The notes under the pieces are model-generated. The model was not told the DNA's origin, did no database searches, and was given only the letters and a program-made list of their open reading frames with translations. Made by a program: the position numbers and the translations under genes. From Nemertoderma westbladi (Eukaryota > Xenacoelomorpha > Nemertodermatida > Nemertodermatidae), in assembly GCA_032718475.1 (NCBI GenBank), contig JAUCBJ010005974.1, positions 1 to 45,615 on the forward strand: a stretch of 45,615 nt of DNA, given 5' to 3'. Of this stretch, positions 11,338-19,975 are shown one piece after another (positions within the stretch are counted from its first letter, which is position 1; the number at the start of each line of letters is the position of its first letter).

Positions 11338-11902
11338 ACCCCTGTTCACCACAAGTACTCAGCAAGCTAATTGGCTCATTTCCAAGTGGCTGTGTGGGAG
11401 GGCCAGATGGAATACGACCCCAAATTCTGAAGGACCTAATCACCTCAAACAATGGAGAGTCATCGACACAGCTACTCACTTCTCTTAGTAAATTCGTAGA
11501 AAATACCAGGAGAAATTCGTCCAATATTCTTCAGAGCCAACCTGTTCGCATTTACAAAGAGTTCTGGGAGAATACAACCAATCGCCATGGGAATGACCCT
11601 GCAGCGTCTATGCTCCAAATATACATATTCAATAGTTAAAGAGCAACGATCAGTATCATATGGAACCATCCATCTTGGAATAGGGACCAAGAATGGCAGT
11701 GAAGCAGCTGCTCATGCCACCAGGACTTTCGTCTCCACAGACAAAGGCAGTAGTCCAGTGCTGATAAAATTCCCTCCTTGAGATGATCCACGAGAACTAC
11801 CCAAGTATTTACAACCATACCAGGGCAGCTTATGGCGGCTACAGTTTCCTTGTCCATGGAGAGGCATTGCTTTGCTCCAATGAAGGCCCCCACACACAGG
11901 GA
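11338..11902 (+). pseudogene. Retroelement family A, N-terminal half of reverse transcriptase (split by LINE insertion)
   Basis: The first readable motif is GGPDGIRPQ (about 11400), followed by HLKDL-like QILKDL and a helical stretch ending LSKFVENT. A one-base frame change near 11520 leads into IFFRANLFAF and QPIAMGMTL, the GVRPIAVG-type fingers motif of this RT family. Next come LGIGTKNGSEAAAHATR and, in the next frame, HENYPSIYNHTRAAYGGYS with HGEALLCSNEG. That last stretch should lead into the QQGDP box. Exactly there, at ACACACAGGGA, the RTE-like LINE interrupts it. The family is a LINE type whose C-terminus carries a restriction-like endonuclease; the continuation is at 13695. The catalytic NAFNS box is lost or unreadable. 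I recognise the family from these motifs but cannot name the clade. Confidence 0.75.
11892..11902 (+). repeat. Target site duplication, left copy (11 bp)
   Basis: ACACACAGGGA here is repeated perfectly at 13695-13705, flanking the RTE-like LINE. Confidence 0.9.
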
Positions 11903-13648
11903 ATGGCATGGAAATCGATCAATCTGGTTACTGGGCGGAAAAGCCAACCAACCACCAAGGTTAAGGCTGAATCACCAGCCGATCGCCTCAATGGTTGGAA
12001 AGCCCACTTTGAAAAGCTCCTCAATAATGACAGGGTATTGCCTGATAACTTTTTAGAAGTAAAAGTGTCTGAGTCTGTACTCCCAGATATTCCCATTGGC
12101 GATATCTCCTTTGCAGAAGTGAAGGCTGCTGCAAAGAGCATTAAGACCAATCGTGCCAGTGGAGTAGATGGTGTTCCCCCTGAGGTCTTTAAAATACCTG
12201 AGTGTTTAAAGCTCATCTATCCCATCATAGTAGACATGTACCGAACAACAAGAGTCCCACAAGAAATGAAAACAAATAAGTTGGTGCCAGTTCCCAAGAA
12301 GGGCAACCTAACACTCTATGGTTCTTTTCGGGGAATCTCATTGATCTCGATTGCTGCAAAGCTATACAATAGGATTCTATTAAATCGCATCAGGGATCCC
12401 ATTGAGAGACTGCTCCGTGGAAATCAGAATGGGTTCCGTAAAGGTCGTGGGACCATGGAGCCCATTTTGGCACTTAGAAGGATAATTGAAGAGTTATCAA
12501 AAAAGAAAGACAGGCATCTGGCTGTTATCTTTGTTGACTTCTTCAAGGCCTTTGATTCAGTCTCTCGCTCACGTATGTTCAGCATACTTTCATTATATGG
12601 GATTCCTAATGAAATTATTGCAGCAATCAGATCAGTATACGATGGTTCGACAACATTTGTGTCTACTGTTGACGGTGACACAGAACCATTTGAAGTGTTA
12701 TGGGGCGTCCTCCAAGGAGACACACTTGCACCATTCTTGTTCATTATTGTGGTTGACTATGTTCTACGCATGTCCTTAGATCATTATAATGATGATGGGG
12801 TGATGATAACTCCACCTACTGGCTCCAGAAGTCGAGGAAATCCTGCCAAGTACCTAACTGATCTAGACTTTGCTGATGACTTAGGAGTACTATCAGAATC
12901 ATTAGAGGGAGCCCAACAGCTCCTCAGCTCATTAGAACATGCTGCTTCTAGTGTTGGTCTTTTTATTAACTCCAGAAAGACCAAAATTCTGACAGTTAAC
13001 TTTGAAAGTCCTCAGCAAGTCTCTGATCGGATGAGCATAAGCTCAAAGGATGGTATGCTTGAGCATGTGGACGACTTCTGTTACCTGGGATCATGGATCC
13101 GGAAGTCAGGTGAGGACCTTCGAATACGTAAGGGAAAGGCATGGGCAGCCTTGAATAGGCTTTCCAGGATTTGGAAGTCACCGAGAATTAATCGGAAACT
13201 TAAGGTCCGATTATTTAGAGCAGCAGTAGTTCCAGTACTCCTCTATGGGAGTCCATGCTGGGCTCTAACTGCTGAGGACACCAAATCTCTGGATGGCACA
13301 TTCACAAGAATGCTACGCCGGGTTCATTGTGTCAAGTACAATGCACACATCTCCAACCAGACACTATATAACAATAGAGGTGTCTCATTGGTTCCCCCAA
13401 GCTTGACACTAGAACAAAATCGCCTCCACTTTGCAGGACATTGCTTTCGCCGTGAGGACCAGCCAGTGCATAATCTTGTACTTTGGCAGCCTCATGGAGT
13501 GAATAAGCATGGTGGACAGCCCATGACTTTCTTGAGACGCATCTTAAAGGACACTGGCCTTAAAGATGCAGATGATCTAGCAAATGTCATGGGTGATAGG
13601 GAGTTGTGGCGGTGCAATTTTGTTGACAAGCCGGCACAGCATTCTTAA
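11903..13648 (+). CDS. RTE-like LINE reverse transcriptase (ORF2 C-terminal part)
   Basis: This 581-residue uninterrupted frame encodes a LINE reverse transcriptase without its endonuclease. It starts in the linker (INLVTGRK, about residue 5), then VDGVPPEV (about residue 88), the FVDFFKAFDS box with the first catalytic aspartate (about residue 212), the LQGDTLAPFLF box (about residue 272), and FADD (residues 323-326, second and third catalytic aspartates). FCYLGSWI follows, then a thumb region with RLFRAAVVPVLLYGS and a C-terminal segment with HFAGHCFRRED. The same frame is open upstream to an ATG at 11783, but those 40 residues belong to the interrupted host retroelement; the longer 621-residue reading is a chimera. 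ATG 11903 falls at the insertion junction and is not a native start. Activity in cis is impossible without the 5' half. No splice sites are needed. Confidence 0.85.
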   Translation: MAWKSINLVTGRKSQPTTKVKAESPADRLNGWKAHFEKLLNNDRVLPDNFLEVKVSESVLPDIPIGDISFAEVKAAAKSIKTNRASGVDGVPPEVFKIPECLKLIYPIIVDMYRTTRVPQEMKTNKLVPVPKKGNLTLYGSFRGISLISIAAKLYNRILLNRIRDPIERLLRGNQNGFRKGRGTMEPILALRRIIEELSKKKDRHLAVIFVDFFKAFDSVSRSRMFSILSLYGIPNEIIAAIRSVYDGSTTFVSTVDGDTEPFEVLWGVLQGDTLAPFLFIIVVDYVLRMSLDHYNDDGVMITPPTGSRSRGNPAKYLTDLDFADDLGVLSESLEGAQQLLSSLEHAASSVGLFINSRKTKILTVNFESPQQVSDRMSISSKDGMLEHVDDFCYLGSWIRKSGEDLRIRKGKAWAALNRLSRIWKSPRINRKLKVRLFRAAVVPVLLYGSPCWALTAEDTKSLDGTFTRMLRRVHCVKYNAHISNQTLYNNRGVSLVPPSLTLEQNRLHFAGHCFRREDQPVHNLVLWQPHGVNKHGGQPMTFLRRILKDTGLKDADDLANVMGDRELWRCNFVDKPAQHS

Positions 13649-13694
13649 AAATACAGCTGCAATGCAGCATGCCGATCCTAGTAGTAGTAGTAGT
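13649..13694 (+). repeat. RTE-like LINE 3' UTR with (TAG)n tail
   Basis: Forty-six bases after the stop include GCTGCAATGCAGC (a small palindrome), CCGATCC and five TAG units, then the duplicated target. Confidence 0.8.
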
Positions 13695-13705
13695 ACACAC
13701 AGGGA
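13695..13705 (+). repeat. Target site duplication, right copy (11 bp)
   Basis: Perfect repeat of 11892-11902 (ACACACAGGGA). It restores the host RT frame at QGDP. Confidence 0.9.
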
Positions 13706-14440
13706 GATCCCGAAGGCCTTGCCATTTTTGGGGACACCACAAATAAGCTAAACCACTCTATTGAATCAGAATTTAATATCTGTTACCTCGACAATGGTAA
13801 TGTGGTGGACAGTTACGAGGTCGTCCTCAATCGAGGAGGGGAAGAAGTACAGGCTGACGCTAAACATGAGGAAGTGTGAGCTGTTTTTCCTTGGAGTTCC
13901 ATCCGCAGAAGAGCGCACCCACATCCACGGCAAATTCAACACCATATGTGAGGGAATTTTGGTCCCAGACATCACCATGCTGGGATAAGTAATTTGGCCT
14001 TGGAATGCTGTCTAGAGTCCAAGGTGGCCAACCCACAAACCCTGAGCGGCCTGCCGCCTGTCTCTTATAGACAGTCACCATGCCTTTTCCTTCTAAAGAA
14101 CTCCTTCACCATCCCCCGCCTCCTTTAGTTTCTCCACTCTGCCCTGTGCTTTGACTAGTCTTGGAGCAATACGACCAGGTCCAGTGCTCTGCTCTCCAGG
14201 AACTCACCAACACAGATACTACCAACTCAGACTGGATCCAGGCCTGTCTCCCAGCCCGAGTGGGAGGTCTTGGATTGAGCTCTGCTAAGCAGCTTGCACC
14301 ATCTGCCTATGTGGCTTCAGTGGCTGCTTGCAGACCTCTATCTACCCTCCTCTACAACCCAGAGATTCCTCCCACTACCCTTACCTACACCACCCCCACC
14401 ACTCCAGGAGATCTCCCTTAGTGTAGTGATCTGATCTCAC
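13695..14440 (+). pseudogene. Retroelement family A, RT continuation after the insertion
   Basis: Starting with the right target duplication, the frame reads QGDPEGLAIFGDTT (the QQGDP box rejoined), then FNICYLDNGNVV, where family members carry YLDDG, the catalytic box; here the second D has become N. After a stop and frame changes come LNMRKCELFFLG (about 13860), then PCLFLLKNSFTIPRLL and SALCF. From 14161, LEQYDQVQCSAL, WIQACLPARVGGLGLSSA and YVASVAACRPL follow; these are thumb-region landmarks of this RT family. Stops and frameshifts make it non-functional. Taken together with 11338-11902 it is one gene split by the LINE. Confidence 0.75.
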
Positions 14441-14489
14441 TTAAGGCCCTGAGTCTCTGGGACTCCTTCATCGCCCCAGATACCTCCCA

Positions 14490-15681
14490 CCAACCAACAC
14501 GAAGCAGAGTTGCTGGACAGTGCCAAACCATTAGAGGAACATTGCTCTTCTCCAGGAATCCGCCTCCCCAACTGATCTCACACAGTTGAACTCCCTGGAG
14601 GATCCGATCCATGGCTGTTGGATTGACATGGTCCCAATATCTTCCATGGGGCTTAAACTCACCAACACACTGAATAAACCGCATCCACTGTGGCAAACAG
14701 GTGAGCACCAATGGTCTCCACAGGCTCTCCTGTTTAAAAAGTGGCAGTCGTTCATGCCTGACTCAGCATGTTGAATGATATCATCCATTGTTCCCTCACC
14801 AGCTGTGAAGTACGATCCGTGCTGGAGCCATTGGGTCTTTGCCGGAACAACAGGAAGTGAGTTGATGGCAACAGGAAACAGAATTGCTGGACAATGCCAT
14901 TCCACCAGAGGAACCTCTCTTCTTTCCAGGAATCCACACCCCAACTGACCTCACACAGTTGAACGCCCTGGAGGATCCGATCCCTGGCTGCTGGATTGAT
15001 GCGGTCCCAATATCTTCCTTCCTTAGGGCTTAAACTCACCAATGCCAGTTCCGCATATCCATGGCAACCCACCTGGGATGCAAGGTAACTGAACCATACA
15101 ACTGCATCCACTGTGGCAAACAGGTGAGTTCCAACAGCCTCTATGGGCTCTCCTGTTTAAAGAGCGTTGGTCACTCACGCCCACCACAGCATGTTGAACA
15201 ATATCATCCATTGTTCCCTCACCAGCTGTGGAGTACCATCTGTGCTGGAGCCACCAGGACTTTGCCGGAACGATGGGAAGCGAGTTGAGGCATTACCCTT
15301 GTTGGCCAAGGCCGAACCTTGGTCTGGGATGCTACCGTTGTTGATCCTCTAGCACCCAGCCATCTTCCAACAAGCCAGACCACAGGCGGGCTAGTAGCCG
15401 AGCAGCAGGAAGCTCATAAAATCGCCAAGTATCAGGAGCTGATCGACTGGGGATACCAATTTACCCCAGTCACATTCGAGACATTCGGTCGACCCGGTAC
15501 CAGAACAGTAGGGTTTCTCTGTGACATCGGTAGGAGAATCACCATGCAGAAACAGGAACCTCACTCCCATAGATTCCTCCTTCAGTGGATTATCATCACA
15601 ATCCTCGTCGGAAATACAGCATCTGTACTGAGAACCACTGAAACGATATTAGAAGGACTGTATGAGAATTTAGAGGAATAG
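14490..15681 (+). pseudogene. Retroelement family A, C-terminal restriction-like-endonuclease-type domain
   Basis: The domain begins with a Cys/His knuckle. In the second unit it reads CIHCGKQ...LYGLSC (about 15105-15155), with Y where family members have H. In the first unit it reads RIHCGKQ...LHRLSC, keeping the histidine but losing the first cysteine. NDGKRVEA, equivalent to the DGKRPDG catalytic segment of the family, follows near 15270. After a frame change come GRTLVWDATVVDPLAPSHL (about 15310-15365), AEQQEAHKIAKYQEL and VTFETFGRPGTRTVGFL. The last frame stops at 15681. A CCHC knuckle plus PD..D segment is the layout of R2/R4-type endonucleases, which nick the target for reverse transcription. 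The PD pair is not preserved here. Confidence 0.7.
14508..15285 (+). repeat. Tandem duplication (about 370-bp unit) inside family A C-terminal region
   Basis: The segment from GCTGGACAGTGCCA (14512) to GTCTTTGCCGGAACAAC (about 14853) is repeated from GCTGGACAATGCCA (about 14884) to ACTTTGCCGGAACGATG. Shared landmarks include CTGATCTCACACAGTTGAAC-like, CCCTGGAGGATCCGATCC, CACTGTGGCAAACAGGTGAG and CATCCATTGTTCCCTCACC. The two copies differ at scattered positions, and the second carries about 30 extra bases before its cysteine-rich motif. Confidence 0.85.
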
Positions 15682-15829
15682 CTGCAAAAATCATTTTTAT
15701 TGAATATTATAATTATTCCTGAAGCGAGCTGTGTTTCATATCTCAAGATTTACCAATTTCCAGTTGTGTTCACCGATCGAGATTAAAACAGCCTGACTGC
15801 AACTCGGCAGAAGACACACAACAGCAGAA

Positions 15830-16068
15830 GGCGGGGTAGCTCAGTTGGTTGAGCGCCGGGCCTGCAATCTAATGGATGTAGGTTCAGCCCCGCCAGGGTC
15901 CACTCAGCCTTTCATCCACTGGGGTCGATAAAATGAGTACCAGTTAAATAACTGGGAGCAAATCTTGGGATAGGAGTAGCGCCCACCCCTACCCTCGAGT
16001 AGCAGCTATCGAATGAGGAGCCTTCGGGTCGCCTCCGGCTTCGGCCGACTGTTTGCTTTTTTTTTTTT
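15830..16068 (+). mobile_element. tRNA-derived SINE
   Basis: The head has a D-arm-like GCTCAGTTGGTTGAGC inside an A box (TAGCTCAGTTGGTTGAG) and a B-box relative GGTTCAGCCCC. The first seven bases GGCGGGG match CCCCGCC after the B box. The body contains GGGTCGATAAAATGAGTACC, a sequence I associate with conserved SINE core domains of marine invertebrates. The 3' part is GC-rich (CTTCGGGTCGCCTCCGG) and ends in a 12-nt T run. The B-box deviation and lack of a proper anticodon stem exclude a functional tRNA. An internal RNA polymerase III promoter is implied. Target duplications are not clear. Confidence 0.75.
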
Positions 16069-16069
16069 G

Positions 16070-16528
16070 ATACAGCAACAATATAATTTGTGCAGTTTCT
16101 ATCACTTATGATGTATATGTACAATTATTTCATGTTACAATTTTGGAATAAAACTACGAGACATACTTGTTGCAAAGTACTTTACAGTGTTCTGATGCTC
16201 GTGGCTTTATTTTCACTCACTCACTAACGTTCATTCGTGTAACAAAGCCTCTCAGATCATCACACTGGAAAGTGCTACTTTACACACAAGTATGTAAATA
16301 GTTATTTTTAACAATAATAAGCTATTTTTACAACCCAAAGATAATTTCACCCGACCATGAACACACCTGCCTTAATTTAGAATTATATTATATTATTGGT
16401 CTTACGGAAATAGATTAGATTAAAATATATTAAAAATATATTAGAATTAGAACTATATTAGAATTAGTGATATTTAGTTGTGGTATGGGGCAAGAACTAG
16501 GACCAATGATATTTTCAGTTATACCATT
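16070..16528. other. Anonymous AT-rich DNA, possible 3' flank of the minus-strand gene
   Basis: It lies downstream (minus strand) of the stop codon at 16529. No clear AATAAA in a convincing position was seen, and nothing else was recognised. Confidence 0.35.
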
Positions 16529-16698
16529 CTACTGGTTGTATGTAGTCAAACACTGATGAGTTTCTGAATGAGTTAAAGATGGTTTTATTCTTTTTGTCAC
16601 TAAAAATTCTTCAACAATTTGATGGATATGGACACGCTTGTCATACATTCTATGATTGAACGGGGGGTATAAAAAACCCAATGAGTTGGACAGGTAGG
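16529..16698 (-). CDS. Candidate terminal exon of an unrecognised host gene
   Basis: On the minus strand a good acceptor (CCATTTTTCGCACAG) precedes an open frame of 55 residues plus a split codon, ending at the stop at 16529. It starts YLSNSLGFLYPPF and continues with HRMYDKRVHIHQIVEEF and a basic tail. The exon begins with two bases (CC) that complete a codon begun by one base. The upstream minus-strand exon at 18489-18609 ends with exactly one base, so the two are phase-compatible. Joined, they would give a small protein of about 96 residues; further exons between them cannot be excluded. I do not recognise the family. A piece of an unknown retroelement is the main alternative. Confidence 0.4.
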
Positions 16699-18488
16699 CT
16701 GTGCGAAAAATGGTCTTTTTAGTCAAATGTAATGTACAGAAATTTGAATAGGTACAATGCGATCGGAAATAAGTATTGCACCATAGAAGTTCATTAATTT
16801 TGACACGAAATTTATTTGTAAATGTCGATCCAGCTGAACCCCTTACTATCTATGGCATGGTCCAGTCCGAATATCGACTTGTTAATGCATTTTTTCATTG
16901 GAATAACTTGAAAGTTAATATAAATAAGAACATAATATTATATGGTTGAATGCTTTGCAAAAATTGCCAATCGGTTAGAAGGAGAGTAATTACTTAGATT
17001 GACTTTGAGGCATAACAATCATGTAATGGAAATAAGGGTTGTCAGATATTGGCCAAGTTCAGTTTATTAATTGTTTGCATATACAATCTGATATTATCAG
17101 GGGAGTTGAACTTGGGCACATTTACCAAAGAATGCAGCGGCAGCACGTTTAGTAAGTGGAAAATTGGTTCATCTTAAATGACTTCTATTCATGTTCCATG
17201 AACATAAAAATGTTGCTTTATTGGAATACAGCGTAATTATCCCAGTAGTTTCATATCAGATTGAATTTCTGATCAATGAATAACTTCCATTCGATTATGC
17301 ACTCTGGGTGCAACCAATTTACTAAGGGTAAGGTTAGTGAACTGTAATGACAAGATTCGGGGCTTCCATGATAACATATGTTATGGGGTATCAACCAGTA
17401 TGAATTATTGATAGTTCACACAAACAGGGAATTTTTTATCAAATTCAGAGTTTCATTTTTCATCATCATTAGAGAGATATCTAGTTCACATGAGAATGCT
17501 TGAAGGTTATGTTTCCTTGAAAATGAGTTTTACATTGTTCCCGATTGACATAAGAACCCTTTAAGATTATTGAGGATAATTAGGCACAGAGGAGAAGAAA
17601 AGTTACATCCTGCTCCTGCCTAGGTGAGGTTTTCCAGGACTTTAAGTCAAAACCTGGGTTCCTTAATATGTGCACAGCTTCGAGGCTCCGATTGCATGTT
17701 TATCATTATCATGTATATCAGTAAGATATATTCAAAGTTAATTATTATTAGTACACATTAGATGAGGTCACAAGGACATTGCAACCACCCAGTTAAACAA
17801 CTTATATAAAAATGTACACGTTAATAATCCAACTAATTTGTTACATCCTTGAAATTGATTAACTCCAGGATTGTGTGCGACTTTAGTTTATAAATATTTA
17901 AGATAATGTGAAATATAACATGCTTGCATAGTATGTATTACCATTTAGTGTAGTATCATAGTCATAGTAGCTTGGGAATATAGTGATTCTAAAATTAAGC
18001 AGAGGCAAATGGATTAGGACGGTGGGCCGAATCAGATCAGTGCCCTAGTCCATTTGCCCAAAGTCTAATTTGCCCTTAAAGGCTCTAGCAAATAAAATTG
18101 GAGAGAATATGTGGAAGGGGCGAAGCGATCATAACCTGACAATGTCTTAAATTCAAAACAACATCAGTGATATATTATAATTGCATAATCACGATGCATT
18201 TTACATTACAAGATGTAACAATAGCTGATATATTAGCCTTCAAAGTCTAAAAAATACTCAAATATTCAACTTAACCATCATTTAAGTTGTCAGTTTATCA
18301 TCAAATATAATTTGTAAACGGCTATCTCCATTAGTAGCGGTTATGTTAAAGTGCAATTGCTTGTCATTGTGATGTTGTGATGGGTTGTCATTGTTGAAAA
18401 GATTAAGCGATTATAATCTATCTAACATTGAAAAGATTATTAATTTTGAGTAAATATATACGAAAGGTTACTCAGTAGATTTACTTAC
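16699..18488 (-). other. Candidate intron, anonymous DNA
   Basis: This interval is bounded on the minus strand by GTAAGT at 18488 and AG at 16699. The interior is AT-rich. It contains a hairpin at 18005-18057 (GCAAATGGATTAGG against CCTAGTCCATTTGC, one mismatch). No further exon was identified with confidence. Confidence 0.35.
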
Positions 18489-18689
18489 CAGGTGCTAGCC
18501 ATTGAACGTCGCTGGAATCCGCAGTAGTATTGCTACTAAAATTCACTAAATCCTTAACACCAGTTACAATGCCTGACGTAGATACTCCATCATCGAATTC
18601 TAACACCATCTTTGTATTTCATAAGAGGATATTATAGTTGTTATACAGCATCACACAGTAAGTACAACTTTACAAAAGCAACACAGTAC
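18489..18689 (-). CDS. Candidate first coding exon of an unrecognised host gene (5' UTR plus 40 codons)
   Basis: On the minus strand an acceptor with a T-rich tract (TTTTATTTTATTTTCACAG, ending at 18690) is followed by about 80 bases of 5' UTR. The ATG at 18609-18607 has a favourable context (AAAG before, G after). Forty codons follow: MVLEFDDGVSTSG, then GVKDLVNFSSN and SSDVQWLAP. A strong donor, CCTG|GTAAGTAA, ends the exon at 18489 after one base of the next codon. The N-terminus is acidic and serine/threonine-rich, with no signal peptide or membrane segment. Paired strong splice sites around a clean start make this the most gene-like object in the window. The frame has no ORF-track-sized length because it is one short exon. 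Function unknown. Confidence 0.55.
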
Positions 18690-19160
18690 CTGTGAAAATA
18701 AAATAAAACACAATACAATAATTATTATGAAGATAAAGATCGAAATAAGATAAAATTGAAACTTTCTATCCAAACATAATTCCAATAATCAATTAATCTC
18801 AGCTTAAAAATTATCACTTTGTTTGCAGTAATAACTATTGTTAATTTTCATGCTTCTTTCTAGCATAATTCAAGGAGCTTTAAAGTTTGTAGAATAATTA
18901 TTCATTAAATATAAGATTATTTTAGTGTCTTCATATGCAAAGAGAAGCACTAACCTGCCATCCTACAATTTACATGTTGCAATATAATATATTATTAAAA
19001 AATATACTGAAATAATGGCTTGAAATTACAGCCTAATCTTGTTCAGACATATAATAACCGAAATATTTCACCAGGAAAACACAGGAAAAGTTAACAAAAT
19101 GTTTCACTTTTCTTTCAAATTAATATTTAATTCTTGATCAAAGCATAGTAGTATTTAAAA
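18690..19160. other. Anonymous AT-rich DNA upstream of the candidate exon
   Basis: On the minus strand this is presumably a 5' UTR intron. No upstream exon could be identified. Confidence 0.35.
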
Positions 19161-19164
19161 AACA

Positions 19165-19372
19165 TTAATTGATCAGTTTTGGAAAACCATGGCACATTAA
19201 TGTTTTAGTCAGCTTATAACTTACACAATAATTAAATAACTTTGGTTCTATGCCTACATCAAGGCATACCCCTGAGAGAAGATTGGCCATTAGATCACGG
19301 ATTTCATTATGCCTCAATGTGATCAGTAATCTGGTGTGAATGCGGCTGAGCAAAAACATTCAGCGGTAAGTC
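19165..19372 (-). pseudogene. Retroelement family B, endonuclease-region fragment
   Basis: On the minus strand the frame reads ECFCSAAFTPDY (about 19355-19320), then after a frame change TLRHNEIRDLMANLLSGV and CLDVGIEPKL. In this retroelement family a CxCG..F..DH cysteine/histidine knuckle followed by RHNE.RDL.A.LL..VC..V..EP.L marks the start of the C-terminal endonuclease-like domain. The upstream part of the same gene resumes at 19976, beyond an inserted foldback element. Decayed by frameshifts, and the C-terminal catalytic part is missing or unreadable. Confidence 0.65.
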
Positions 19373-19408
19373 CCAGAATGGACAGGTTATAGCATAATAC
19401 CGAAGTTA

Positions 19409-19958
19409 GGACAATTCGTACCTGGACAATTCGTACCTGGACAATTCGTACCTGACAATTTGTACCTGGACTATTCGTACCTGGACAATTCGTAACCGAA
19501 ATTTTTTTTTTGATGGGTACGAATTGTGTGTGTACGAATTGTCCAGATACAGATAATGTAGGTTTTTTTTTCTAGAACAAATATTTGACCTTCTAACAGT
19601 AGAATGGTATGTTCTAAAAAATGTTCTCGAAAAAAATGTGTTCTAGGACAATAATATTTATCAAAATTGATAACTAACATGTGTTCTATAACATTTATAA
19701 AAAAGTAGCAAAAACTAGCTAGTATAAAGAATAGAAAATGTCTTCTAGAACAAAATTGTATTCTAGAACAAAAATATTCATCAAAATTGATAGATAACAT
19801 GTGGTCTATAACATTTATGAAAAAATTAGCAAAAACCAGCTAGTATAAAGAATCAATATAGGGTACTTTCACCAGTCAGTATCCACACAATTCGTACCTG
19901 GACAAGTTGTACCCTCAAAAAAAATTTTGTGTACAATTTATCCGGGTACTAATTGTCC
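19409..19958. mobile_element. Foldback element with 15-bp terminal repeats, inserted in family B
   Basis: The left end is an array of about five units of GGACAATTCGTACCT. Inverted units (GGTACGAATTGT, TACGAATTGTCC) follow near 19516-19545. The right end closes with GGTACTAATTGTCC, the near-exact inverse of the start. The interior holds a direct duplication of about 120 bp (about 19615-19735 and 19736-19856; shared ATCAAAATTGATA, TCTATAACATTTAT and AGCTAGTATAAAGAAT). It has no coding capacity. It separates two pieces of one retroelement gene, which defines its limits. A target duplication is not clear. Related arrays are at 30101 and, degraded, at 35888. Confidence 0.65.
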
Positions 19959-19975
19959 GGAGACCCGTAATGCCA

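Larger units (their letters stand above)
11903..13694 (+). mobile_element. RTE-like LINE, young 5'-truncated insertion
   Basis: This 1792-bp insertion is bounded by a perfect 11-bp duplication. It contains one uninterrupted ORF, a 3' UTR of only about 46 bases and a (TAG)n tail (GTAGTAGTAGTAGT). A very short 3' UTR dominated by a short tandem repeat is characteristic of the RTE group. The start falls inside ORF2, so the endonuclease is missing and the copy was dead on arrival. The intact frame and perfect duplication mean it is recent relative to its neighbours. Older fragments of the family lie at 1-690 and 26555-28330. Confidence 0.85.

Noticed and set aside
11783-13648. A single 621-residue retroelement protein starting at ATG 11783
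   Set aside because: The first 40 residues belong to the interrupted host retroelement. The insertion boundary with an 11-bp duplication falls at 11903.
15830-15900. Functional tRNA gene
   Set aside because: The B box departs from GGTTCGANNCC, no proper anticodon stem can be drawn, and the sequence continues into a SINE body with a T tail.
17590-17632. 35-bp micro-exon between CACAG and GTGAGG on the plus strand
   Set aside because: No polypyrimidine tract before the AG and no partner exons. Likely chance.
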